Below are positions 17,307 through 25,157 of a stretch of DNA of 64,000 nucleotides, piece by piece. This stretch comes from Bacteroidaceae bacterium (GTDB lineage Bacteria; Bacteroidota; Bacteroidia; Bacteroidales; Bacteroidaceae). The notes under the pieces are model-generated. The model did not search any database. It worked only from the letters and a program-made list of their open reading frames with translations, and was not told the origin of the DNA. Every line of letters begins with the position of its first letter. Position 1 is the first letter of the stretch. The position numbers and the translations under genes are program-made. Location: the NCBI GenBank assembly GCA_017651315.1, contig JAGCDE010000045.1:62001-126000 (forward strand). The letters are read 5' to 3'.

Positions 17307-18551
17307 TCAGAATGACTTTATTGGAACGACATTAATCTTATAGCCGTTCTTCTCAATAATACGCTCATCATCATTTGTCACAATCATAAGATTACGGCAT
17401 TCCAGTTCCTCGGCACATTCCATAAGGCTTTCCACTTCACGTTTTTCAGTCTTTGGGCTACTCATGTCATAACATACCTGAACCAGACTTTCTATTTGAG
17501 TCCCTTTGCGAAGTACAAAATCCACCTCCTTGTCATTGCGTGAACGATAATAGAATACAGTCCTGTCTGTATCATAACCGCGTCTAACCAGTTCTATGAA
17601 CACCTGGTTTTCAAGCAGGCGTCCCAGATTATCGCTCAGAGAGAATGATTTGGCCGCAACAAACCCATTATCGACCACATAGACCTTCCGGGGAGCCTTC
17701 TTCATCAGTTTCAACTTTTTGTTGTAACGTGCCAGATAATAAAACAGGTATGGTTCATGTAGATAGTCCATGAACTTTTTTGTGGTATTGACGCTGGAGA
17801 ACCCCAATTCCACGGTCAGTTCATTGGCGCTGACAGGATTACAGAAGTTTGACACAAGATACATGGCAAGGTCATTCAGATCCGATATATTGCGGACATT
17901 ATGACGTTTGGCCACATCCTTCCAAACTATGGAGTCAAACAGAGTGTCAAGATAGCTGCGCGTAAGCGAACGTGACGCAACCGCCTCAGGGTAGCCTCCG
18001 TTCCTTAAATAGTCATCGGTCAACACAGTAACATCGGTCTCCTGTCCTGCCTTAGGTTTGTTAAGTTCTATCTTGTTCCAGTCAAAGAACTCCTCAATAC
18101 TAAACGGCAACATCTCTATCTGGATAAACTTACCTGTCAACACCGTTGCCATTTCACTTGACAACATCTTGGCGTTACTACCCGTAATGACAAGATTCTT
18201 GCCGAGCCTATAAAGCTCACTTACCCACAAATCCCAACCATCAAGATTCTGCACCTCATCAAGCAGCAGGTATTCATAGCCTGGATAGACATCGTCCAGC
18301 ATCCGAATAACAAGATTGGCATCCCAAACATCCAAAAGCGGCTGACTGTCAAAATTCAGGTAAGCAAAATTCCTGTCTCGCAACAACAGAAGAGCCTGCG
18401 TGGATTTACCTACACGCCTAGGGCCGGTTATCAGCTTGATAAGGTGACTGCCCAGCAACAGTTCCGTATCCTGACAGTTCCGGCGTGTAAGATATTGGCG
18501 CGACAGCAGTTCATCACGTTCTTTCCGTTGGTTGAGAATGATTGTCTTCAT
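17307..18551 (-). CDS. AAA_14/DUF4143 ATPase, orphan (copy 1)
   Basis: Cytoplasmic protein of 414 residues. The N-terminal P-loop ATPase has Walker A GPRRVGKST at 43-51, Walker B YLLLDEVQN and sensor VITGSNAKML. A winged-helix region follows, then a DUF4143 C-terminus with a PD-(D/E)XK-like pattern: EVDFVLRKG, then LVQVCYD, where the usual EVK is QVC, so nuclease activity is doubtful. Function in this family is unknown. The gene is monocistronic and its upstream region holds an operator-like inverted repeat. Sequence looks AT-richer than the flanking genes. Confidence 0.87.
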   Translation of the reverse strand: MKTIILNQRKERDELLSRQYLTRRNCQDTELLLGSHLIKLITGPRRVGKSTQALLLLRDRNFAYLNFDSQPLLDVWDANLVIRMLDDVYPGYEYLLLDEVQNLDGWDLWVSELYRLGKNLVITGSNAKMLSSEMATVLTGKFIQIEMLPFSIEEFFDWNKIELNKPKAGQETDVTVLTDDYLRNGGYPEAVASRSLTRSYLDTLFDSIVWKDVAKRHNVRNISDLNDLAMYLVSNFCNPVSANELTVELGFSSVNTTKKFMDYLHEPYLFYYLARYNKKLKLMKKAPRKVYVVDNGFVAAKSFSLSDNLGRLLENQVFIELVRRGYDTDRTVFYYRSRNDKEVDFVLRKGTQIESLVQVCYDMSSPKTEKREVESLMECAEELECRNLMIVTNDDERIIEKNGYKINVVPIKSF

Positions 18552-18574
18552 TTCCTTATCTCAATCTGTGAGTA

Positions 18575-18604
18575 CAAAGAAACCGATTTTATTCCATTCG
18601 GCAA
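18575..18604 (-). promoter_or_regulatory. Promoter of ATPase copy 1
   Basis: Minus strand TTG (18604-18602), 19 bases, then TTTCTTTG (18582-18575), one mismatch from TAnnTTTG, 24 bases ahead of the ATG. Confidence 0.45.
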
Positions 18605-18641
18605 TATCTATTGCATAAAAAAGTATGTATTTTATGCAATA
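18601..18641. promoter_or_regulatory. Operator-like inverted repeat upstream of ATPase copy 1
   Basis: TATTGCATAAAA (18609-18620) and its exact complement (18630-18641) flank a 9-base spacer. A second small dyad GCAAT/ATTGC spans 18601-18614. Both abut the -33 box. A regulator binding site is inferred. Confidence 0.5.
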
Positions 18642-18676
18642 CAGATTTCTTATTGATTAAAAAGTAAAAAATGTTG

Positions 18677-19126
18677 TTATTCCAATTTACGGGCCACTAT
18701 CCCGGCGGCAATTGAGCAAAGTTCTCCGCAGGGACGCTTTTTGTAATATTCAGGAGTGCGGTCAGACGGGACCGGTGTGCCCTCCGGCTTAGTCAGCCCC
18801 AGCAGCTCCCGGCAGATTATGCTGCCGTTCATGGCACGGAACTCACCCGCCATATCCTGCACAAGAGCGTAGTTTGCAGTCTTGGCAGCCTTGTCATTCA
18901 CATCACTGGCCGGAATCAAGGCACCAGCCACCATAGTCATGGCCGATACCGTGCCGCACACCTCGCGCATACGCCCCATCCCGCCGCCGAATCCGCTTGC
19001 CAGCCGGGCCACCTCACTCTCCGGCAGCCCAATCACATCGGCAAAAGTCATTGCCACCGCCTGGCAGCAGTTATATCCGGCCTTGAACAATTCACCGGCT
19101 CTCCGTTCTCTCTCTTCAACCGTCAT
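18677..19126 (-). CDS. C_GCAxxG_C_C family protein
   Basis: Protein of 149 residues with the family's spaced cysteines and glycines: AGYNCCQAV, GFGGGMGRMREVCGTVSAM, CRELLG, and a C-terminal CGELCSIAAG. Members are often linked to redox or metal metabolism, without a defined reaction. There is no signal peptide, so it is probably cytoplasmic. It lies 30 bases downstream of ATPase copy 2 in the same direction and could share its transcript. Confidence 0.88.
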   Translation of the reverse strand: MTVEERERRAGELFKAGYNCCQAVAMTFADVIGLPESEVARLASGFGGGMGRMREVCGTVSAMTMVAGALIPASDVNDKAAKTANYALVQDMAGEFRAMNGSIICRELLGLTKPEGTPVPSDRTPEYYKKRPCGELCSIAAGIVARKLE

Positions 19127-19156
19127 GAAACCAAATCAAAATTTATTAGTGAAACA

Positions 19157-20491
19157 TCACATATCTTCAAGTGTAAGGCATCCGTAATCAACAGGATGAC
19201 CGCCAAACAGCTTATCGGACATCTCCTTGACTTTGCTCCCGAACTCAGGATGGCTATATTTCCGGCGTTGCCTTTTCACCTCATAAGCATGAGGCCTTCC
19301 GTCTAATCTTACAGCCACGATATCTATTTCACGCGGGTCCTGGTTTGCCCCCTTGACAGGTTTCCACCATCCCCCTATCTCCATGTAATCCTGTGACTCC
19401 ATCATCTTCTGCCGGAACCAACGCTCAAGGATTCGCCCGGAATAGTTACAGTAATCATCCTTTATTATATTCCCGAGAGCCTTGTAGTTCTTTATCTCGA
19501 TAAGCGGCCGATACCTGTCAAAATAGCGGAACCAGAATCTCAGGAAAACATCCGATATCTCATAACGCACATCCTTGGAATTCTCTCCGCTTCTCAACGG
19601 ACGTTTCTTGGCTATCAGCTTGTAATCTTCCTCCAGAAGTTTCATCTGCCCCCCAAGACTCTTGTTTCCCATAGCACCCTCTATCTGCGGCAAAGTCACC
19701 TCGCCACCCGCTATCCGGTTCAATATGGAGAAGTAAGTGCCGTAGTTCTTGCCTATCTCCTGAATAAGCATTTTCTCGCCCTCCTCAATGAACTGTGAAC
19801 CTGGAAGAACCATAAAATCCACCATTAACTCCATATCGGTACATCCGTTGTCCATCAGCAACTCCACATACTTGGGTATGCCGCCGGTAAAACAATAGAG
19901 AGCCAACAGGTCATCATTGCTGTAATCGGCCTTATAATCAGCTAATATCTCCTTCAGAACAGAGGTTGCAAACGGCTCCAGCTCCAATGTCAAGTCGGCC
20001 CTGCCGAACAACGGCTCCCTCTCATCCCTGAATATCTTATCCATAAGGGTATAGGTTGAACCACTGAACACCAGATTCACGTGGGTACTCCGCCGCTTAC
20101 GGTCCCATATATCCTGAATCTCGGAGAACACCTCCTTATTTATGTAATAGAACTCCTGGAACTCATCAATAAACAGATTGAACGGGCGAGTCTGGCCCGC
20201 ATCCATAATAATCTCAAAAATATCCCGGAAACGCTTTACGCCGTCGGGCACAAACACCCCGAGCACCCTGCGTATCTCCGCGGCAAATACCTGACAGAGG
20301 TCACTCTCAGCCTTGCGGGCCACAAACAGATAAAGGGTATCATTGCCACCCATGGCAAGCATGCCCAACGTAGTCTTACCAATACGGCGCCTCCCCTTGA
20401 GAAGCGTCATCTTAGAGAACTCGCTGAAAGACCTCTCCTGAGCGTCCTTTAACTGCCTGAGTTCAACATCCCTGTCATAATATCTTTTCAT
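19157..20491 (-). CDS. AAA ATPase with DUF234-like nuclease-fold C-terminus, orphan (copy 2)
   Basis: Cytoplasmic ATPase of 444 residues. Walker A is GRRRIGKT at 33-40 and Walker B FNLFIDEFQEF; a winged-helix segment follows, then a DUF234-like C-terminus with EIDIVAVRLDG and YEVKRQRR, an intact E-x-D...EVK nuclease-like motif. In-frame ATGs at 20542 and 20527 would give an unusual hydrophobic leader, so ATG 20491 (MKRYYDRDVELRQL) is preferred because it fits the family N-terminus. The promoter is an excellent match and the 5' leader contains repeated sites. Function unknown. Confidence 0.85.
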   Translation of the reverse strand: MKRYYDRDVELRQLKDAQERSFSEFSKMTLLKGRRRIGKTTLGMLAMGGNDTLYLFVARKAESDLCQVFAAEIRRVLGVFVPDGVKRFRDIFEIIMDAGQTRPFNLFIDEFQEFYYINKEVFSEIQDIWDRKRRSTHVNLVFSGSTYTLMDKIFRDEREPLFGRADLTLELEPFATSVLKEILADYKADYSNDDLLALYCFTGGIPKYVELLMDNGCTDMELMVDFMVLPGSQFIEEGEKMLIQEIGKNYGTYFSILNRIAGGEVTLPQIEGAMGNKSLGGQMKLLEEDYKLIAKKRPLRSGENSKDVRYEISDVFLRFWFRYFDRYRPLIEIKNYKALGNIIKDDYCNYSGRILERWFRQKMMESQDYMEIGGWWKPVKGANQDPREIDIVAVRLDGRPHAYEVKRQRRKYSHPEFGSKVKEMSDKLFGGHPVDYGCLTLEDM

Positions 20492-20510
20492 ACACCAGAA
20501 AAATGCACCT

Positions 20511-20549
20511 GCAAAGTTTATCGCCATAAACTTTACAGCCATAAACTTT
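20511..20549. repeat. Repeated 12-mer in the leader of ATPase copy 2
   Basis: GCCATAAACTTT occurs at 20523-20534 and 20538-20549, and a partial inverted copy GCAAAGTTTAT at 20511-20521. The array lies just downstream of the promoter, suiting a repressor site or RNA structure. Confidence 0.55.
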
Positions 20550-20550
20550 G

Positions 20551-20582
20551 CAAAAGTAACACATAGATTATTTATTGCAAAA
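20551..20582 (-). promoter_or_regulatory. Consensus promoter of ATPase copy 2
   Basis: Minus strand TTTTG (20582-20578), 19 bases, TACTTTTG (20558-20551): a full match to the Bacteroidota consensus. Confidence 0.7.
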
Positions 20583-20691
20583 CTTTTTGGAGCTGTTTTT
20601 TCCTATCCGATAATGTCTGTCCCACCTCTTTTTTCTATACTCGGAGGAATGCATCCTTATGATACATAAAGCTGAAATTGTAATTTTTGAG

Positions 20692-20765
20692 CAGCGTGTG
20701 GGCTGTGGATGCCGCAGGGCGCCCCGTCAGGAGGTCGCCCGCTGGCATCCACAGCCCACACGCTG
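20692..20765. repeat. Large GC-rich hairpin downstream of FISUMP gene A
   Basis: A perfect 22-bp inverted repeat (20692-20713 with 20744-20765) around a 30-base GC-rich loop that can fold further. It starts 41 bases past the stop codon. No T-run follows on the coding strand, so it is not a plain terminator. The hairpin at 27093-27168 is its counterpart. Confidence 0.8.
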
Positions 20766-20806
20766 AATGTTTGGTTCTATTTGCCTGTTTTGGGGAAAGA
20801 CAAATC

Positions 20807-22507
20807 CTACGGGCACACGGGCCGGACAGATCGTCCGTTGCTGCGGCTGTTGTCGCCCGTGTCGTTATAGTCCGAAATGAAGCAGAGGTTCCTGGCATCG
20901 TACGGATCGTCCGTGCCGAGCGAACTTGACCAGTAGCAGCCCCAAATACCATCGTAGTTGAGATCCGCATCGCGGCGCCACCCGCCTGCAGGCAGGAAAA
21001 TGGAGCGGTCGGTATAACCGGACTTCTTACTTGTAACCCTGCAACCATTGATTCCGTTCTGAGAAGTCCATTTCCAGGTGCAGTTTATTAACAACTCTTC
21101 GAATTCTGCTTGTGTGGGCATACGCCAATCTCCGCCCCACTTCACATGAGCTACGTCATCCTCAGAATCTAGTGTGGTCTTTTTATCAACAGTGCCATAA
21201 CTAATGTAATAGTTATACTTGGTAAGACTTGTATATGAACCTTTGCAGTGTTTATAGGTGGACCAGCCATATTCGGCCTTAGGTTCCGTCTCTCCCCAAG
21301 CGTAATAGTTACCATATTCTTCAGGGGCAGATGCGCCTACATTACATGTCGCCCACAAAACGGACAATCCTAAATCCACAAACTCGTAACCATTTGATAC
21401 ATTTCTTGTCCCAATGAATGACTTGATTTCACCATAATGGGCCACATTGTCTATCATTACGTATGAGCGATAATAAACTGTGCCTGAAGATATTGTAACT
21501 AATGTAAGAACGTAGTTGTTCTCATCATCAACCTCATTTGTGGAAACCTTCCGACCATTCACCGTAGGTGTTTCATTGTTTCCATAACAAACGCCTAACT
21601 CCGATGTACTGTATGCTTCACTGCCTATCTTCAGGGTGGATTTGACTGTATAAGTGGTTATGTCAATGTCACCGGTTATCACAACATCATCGTCCTTTGT
21701 GGTGAAACAATGGATTGGTCCGTATGAAAGATAGTTGTCAACGTAAGCGTATGAGCGGTAATAATAGGTGGTTGAGCCAGCCAGGGCATGGAGCTGGCAT
21801 GTGTAATTCCCATCGTTGTCCTTACTGTCTGCCTGTACTCTACTGTTATAGACTGTCGGTTGCGCATTAGTGCTGTAACAGATACCGTATGTGAGGTTTG
21901 TGTACTGTGTGGCTTGATCAATACTGATTGCTCCAGTAACATTTGCGCTATAGCATGTGACTTTGGTTGCCTCGCCACTGACTAAATCAACGCCCTGACC
22001 CTTTGTGGTGAATGACTCGACGTTACCGTAGAACCATATGCCGCTCTGATACACGAAAGAGCGGTAGTAATATGTGGTGGTTGGAGCAAGATTTGTCAAG
22101 CTGACTGTGTATTTGGCATCACGGCTCAGACTGGAAGTGCTCACGGTTATCTGTGTGCCGTTACTATTGCTCGGGGTACCCTGTGAGGTGTAGATTATTC
22201 CCACCTTCAAGTCTGTGGAATGGTTATCAAGAATGTTTGCCCATGAGGTAATCTTAGCTGTACAATTGGTAATGTCTGATGCACTGCCGGTTACGGTCGT
22301 TTCATCCTCATCATTACCATCATCATCGGATTCCATAAGTTCGAAATACACGCTTTCAATACTATCCACGTTGAATGGAGTGACGAGGCCATCAAGTGTG
22401 CGGACCTTCATCTGGTAATACTGCCCGGATGCTGTTAAGGAGAATAATGCAAACAATAAAACTGTTGCAAAACGAAGAATCTGAGATTTCTGTTCTATCT
22501 GTTTCAT
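20807..22507 (-). CDS. Surface protein with FN3-like repeats and C-terminal FISUMP domain (A)
   Basis: Exported protein of 566 residues. A signal segment (to about residue 28) leads into three FN3-like repeats of about 95 residues, each closing with a TTYYYRS(F/Y) or TVYYRSY strand, about residues 70-370. A C-terminal FISUMP (Fib_succ_major) domain follows: VDLGLSVLWATCNVGA, then WGGDWRMPTQAEFEELL, SIFLPAGGWR, and an end GRSVRPVCP. A stalk plus lectin-like tip suggests surface binding. The last 44 codons (20810-20941) differ greatly from those of the remnant at 26581. It overlaps the upstream small gene as ATGA. Confidence 0.85.
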   Translation of the reverse strand: MKQIEQKSQILRFATVLLFALFSLTASGQYYQMKVRTLDGLVTPFNVDSIESVYFELMESDDDGNDEDETTVTGSASDITNCTAKITSWANILDNHSTDLKVGIIYTSQGTPSNSNGTQITVSTSSLSRDAKYTVSLTNLAPTTTYYYRSFVYQSGIWFYGNVESFTTKGQGVDLVSGEATKVTCYSANVTGAISIDQATQYTNLTYGICYSTNAQPTVYNSRVQADSKDNDGNYTCQLHALAGSTTYYYRSYAYVDNYLSYGPIHCFTTKDDDVVITGDIDITTYTVKSTLKIGSEAYSTSELGVCYGNNETPTVNGRKVSTNEVDDENNYVLTLVTISSGTVYYRSYVMIDNVAHYGEIKSFIGTRNVSNGYEFVDLGLSVLWATCNVGASAPEEYGNYYAWGETEPKAEYGWSTYKHCKGSYTSLTKYNYYISYGTVDKKTTLDSEDDVAHVKWGGDWRMPTQAEFEELLINCTWKWTSQNGINGCRVTSKKSGYTDRSIFLPAGGWRRDADLNYDGIWGCYWSSSLGTDDPYDARNLCFISDYNDTGDNSRSNGRSVRPVCP

Positions 22508-22971
22508 TTCTTGAGGATTTTGACGGTTAGTGATTCGGAACTGATTATGTAAGTGCCTTCCGGCAACTCTGCTATACTGAATGTTACCGAGCCTGCCTCA
22601 TCTGTCTTGCAGGAATGCAGCTGCCTGCCATCCGATGCAATGAGGCGGACAGTGTCACCGGCCTTTGCTCCGGTTATGTTTACGGTGTATTCGTCAAGGG
22701 TGATGCTGGCTTTCGTGGAATCTTCCTTGATTCCCTCAACAGCGGATTCCTTACTATCGAAAGTAAACCTGGACACTTTGGCCAGTTCATACCGGAGCTC
22801 TGTCTTAGTGGATTTGACTACCAGCTCGGTTTCAGTGAAAGTCACTACGGGTTTGTCTTCGAACCCGAAGCTGAACTGCTCCCCGTTCTTCTGGTGGACC
22901 GTCAGGGTGTTCTGGCCAAATGCTGTCAATGAGGTAAGCATCAGCACACAGGAAAGGATTGTAAGTTTCAT
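22504..22971 (-). CDS. Secreted protein with T9SS-like tail, operon partner of FISUMP gene A
   Basis: Protein of 155 residues; the ATG at 22971 opens a signal peptide (cleavage near AFGQ). The body matches the short Bacteroidales module LTVHQKNGEQFSFGFEDKPV, in which a backbone strand is followed by VKSTKTELRYELAKVSRFTF. The C-terminal half ends with a strand-rich tail (GDTVRLIASDGRQLHS to GTYIISSESLTVKILKK) like type A T9SS sorting domains. Its stop overlaps the start of the FISUMP gene. Related pairs occur in surface-protein operons; the exact role is unknown. Confidence 0.78.
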   Translation of the reverse strand: MKLTILSCVLMLTSLTAFGQNTLTVHQKNGEQFSFGFEDKPVVTFTETELVVKSTKTELRYELAKVSRFTFDSKESAVEGIKEDSTKASITLDEYTVNITGAKAGDTVRLIASDGRQLHSCKTDEAGSVTFSIAELPEGTYIISSESLTVKILKK

Positions 22972-23005
22972 TCTGTAAGTCCAATTTGATTTATTGATAA
23001 TACCA

Positions 23006-23013
23006 CAAAGATA
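23006..23013 (-). promoter_or_regulatory. Bacteroidota -7 box for the FISUMP operon
   Basis: Minus strand TATCTTTG, an exact TAnnTTTG match, 35 bases before ATG 22971. Confidence 0.5.
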
Positions 23014-23135
23014 TGCACTTTGACTGGAACTACATTTTTTATGGTAATAAAATGTCAAAAGTTCTATTGAACCATTCAACTCCCTTACCTTGGCAGACAG
23101 AGACGGACGCTCAACCTTAACAAAAAGAACAGATT

Positions 23136-25151
23136 CTAAGCCATCGACTGCCGGAGGGATTCGAGCTTGAACATCTCGTCGCGGTATTGGGCGGCCTCCA
23201 TGAAGTCCATGCGCGAGGCGGCCTCATTCATCAGGCGGCGGGTTCGGGCGATGGCTTTGTCAAGCTGCTGCGGGGTCATTGTAGCGATTACGGGGTCGGC
23301 CACGGCTCTTGTGCGTTCTTCTATACCGTATGGTCTGGGCTCATCCTCCTGAGTGTTCTGTATCAGCAGCGAGGTGTTGAGCGCCTTCTCAATCTGCCTG
23401 GGCGTTATGCCGTTCTCGGCGTTGTAGCGCATCTGCTTGTCGCGGCGGCGGTTGGTCTCGTTTATGGTCAGGCGCATGCTTTCGGTAATCTTGTCGGCAT
23501 AGAGTATCACCTTGCCGTTCACGTTGCGGGCTGCCCGGCCTGCAGTCTGCGTAAGTGAGCGGTGGTCACGCAGGAAACCCTCCTTGTCGGCATCGAGAAT
23601 GGCTACCAATGAAACCTCGGGCAGGTCAAGACCCTCGCGCAGGAGGTTCACGCCAACGAGCACGTCATACAGACCTTTCCTAAGGTCGGTCATGATCTGG
23701 ATGCGTTCAAGCGTATCGACATCGCTGTGGATATAGTTACAGCGTACCCCATTCTTGAGCAGATAGTCGTTCAGCTCCTCGGCCATGCGTTTGGTCAGGG
23801 TAGTTACCAGTACACGCTCGTCACGTTCGGAGCGGACTGCAATCTCCTCTAAGAGGTCATCTATCTGGTTCTTGCTGGGACGCACCTCTATCTCGGGGTC
23901 GAGAAGTCCTGTTGGCCGTATCACCTGATCCACCACCACGCCCTCGCTCTCAGCCAGTTCATAATCGGCCGGGGTGGCGCTCACGTATATGGTCTGGCCT
24001 GTCAGCTCCTTGAACTCGTCGAATTTGAGGGGACGGTTGTCCAGCGCTGCCGGCAGACGGAACCCGTACTCCACAAGGTTTATCTTGCGGGCGCGGTCAC
24101 CACCGTACATGGCGTGCAGCTGAGGTACGCTCACATGGCTCTCGTCAATTACGGTCAGGAAGTCCTTGGGAAAGAAATCCAGAAGGCAGTAGGGACGGGA
24201 GCCGGCGGCACGGCCGTCGAAATAACGGGAGTAGTTCTCTATGCCGCTGCAGTGGCCAAGCTCGCGTATCATCTCTATGTCATACTCCACACGCTCTTTC
24301 AGACGTTTGGCCTCAAGCAGCTTGCCTATCTCCTGAAAATATTCCACACGCTCAACAAGGTCATCCTGTATGGCTCTGATGGCACGCTCCTGACTCTCCT
24401 TGGTGGTCATGAACAGGTTGGCAGGGTAAATCCGGTAAAAATCGTATGTCTCTATCCGTTCGCCGGTCAGCACATCGAATTCCTCGATGGAATCAATCTC
24501 ATCATCCCAGAACTGGATACGGACAGCGGTGTCATTGTAGGCCAGGTTGATATCCACATTCTCGCCCTTGACGCGGAAACAGCCGCGTGACAGCTCTATG
24601 TCGTTGCGCGTATAGAGACTGTCTATCAGTTTGCGCAGCAGTACGTTACGGTCTATCCTGTCGCCTCGGTGGAGTTCAATCACGTTGTTGTAGAAATCGG
24701 CAGGATTGCCCATGCCGTATATGCAGGATACCGATGATACCACAATCACGTCATTACGCCCTGAGAGCAGGGCCGATGTGGCCGACAGCCGGAGCTTGTC
24801 AATCTCATCGTTTATGGCCAGGTCCTTCTCTATATAGGTGTCGGTGGCAGGCAGATAGGCTTCCGGCTGGTAGTAGTCATAGTATGACACATAATATTCT
24901 ACGGCATTGTCGGGGAAGAATGCCTTGAACTCGCTGTAGAGCTGGGCGGCCAAGGTCTTGTTGTGGCTCAGGACCAGGGTGGGACGCCCTATGTTCTTAA
25001 TCACGTTGGCTATGGTGAATGTCTTGCCCGAGCCGGTTACGCCGAGCAGGGTCTGCGCATGGGCACCGCTGAGCAGGCCTTCAGTAAGTTGCTGTATGGC
25101 CTGCGGCTGGTCGCCGGTGGGCTGGAACGGTGAAACGAGCTTGAACTCCAT
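23136..25151 (-). CDS. uvrB: Excinuclease ABC subunit B
   Basis: Damage-verifying helicase of nucleotide excision repair, 671 residues, normal length. Walker A GVTGSGKT is at 37-44; the beta-hairpin region follows (VSYYDYYQPEAYLP), then helicase motifs including DESHVSVPQ, TLTKRMAEEL, REGLDLPEVSLVAILDADKEG and QTAGRAARN. A UvrC-binding UVR motif closes the protein (MDFMEAAQYRDEMFKLE). An orphan ATPase gene ends seven bases upstream and reads in the same direction, so uvrB may be cotranscribed with it. Confidence 0.97.
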   Translation of the reverse strand: MEFKLVSPFQPTGDQPQAIQQLTEGLLSGAHAQTLLGVTGSGKTFTIANVIKNIGRPTLVLSHNKTLAAQLYSEFKAFFPDNAVEYYVSYYDYYQPEAYLPATDTYIEKDLAINDEIDKLRLSATSALLSGRNDVIVVSSVSCIYGMGNPADFYNNVIELHRGDRIDRNVLLRKLIDSLYTRNDIELSRGCFRVKGENVDINLAYNDTAVRIQFWDDEIDSIEEFDVLTGERIETYDFYRIYPANLFMTTKESQERAIRAIQDDLVERVEYFQEIGKLLEAKRLKERVEYDIEMIRELGHCSGIENYSRYFDGRAAGSRPYCLLDFFPKDFLTVIDESHVSVPQLHAMYGGDRARKINLVEYGFRLPAALDNRPLKFDEFKELTGQTIYVSATPADYELAESEGVVVDQVIRPTGLLDPEIEVRPSKNQIDDLLEEIAVRSERDERVLVTTLTKRMAEELNDYLLKNGVRCNYIHSDVDTLERIQIMTDLRKGLYDVLVGVNLLREGLDLPEVSLVAILDADKEGFLRDHRSLTQTAGRAARNVNGKVILYADKITESMRLTINETNRRRDKQMRYNAENGITPRQIEKALNTSLLIQNTQEDEPRPYGIEERTRAVADPVIATMTPQQLDKAIARTRRLMNEAASRMDFMEAAQYRDEMFKLESLRQSMA

Positions 25152-25157
25152 GGGGCA

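Noticed and set aside
24114-24590. Plus-strand frame opposite uvrB
   Set aside because: Antisense to a highly conserved gene; no independent support.
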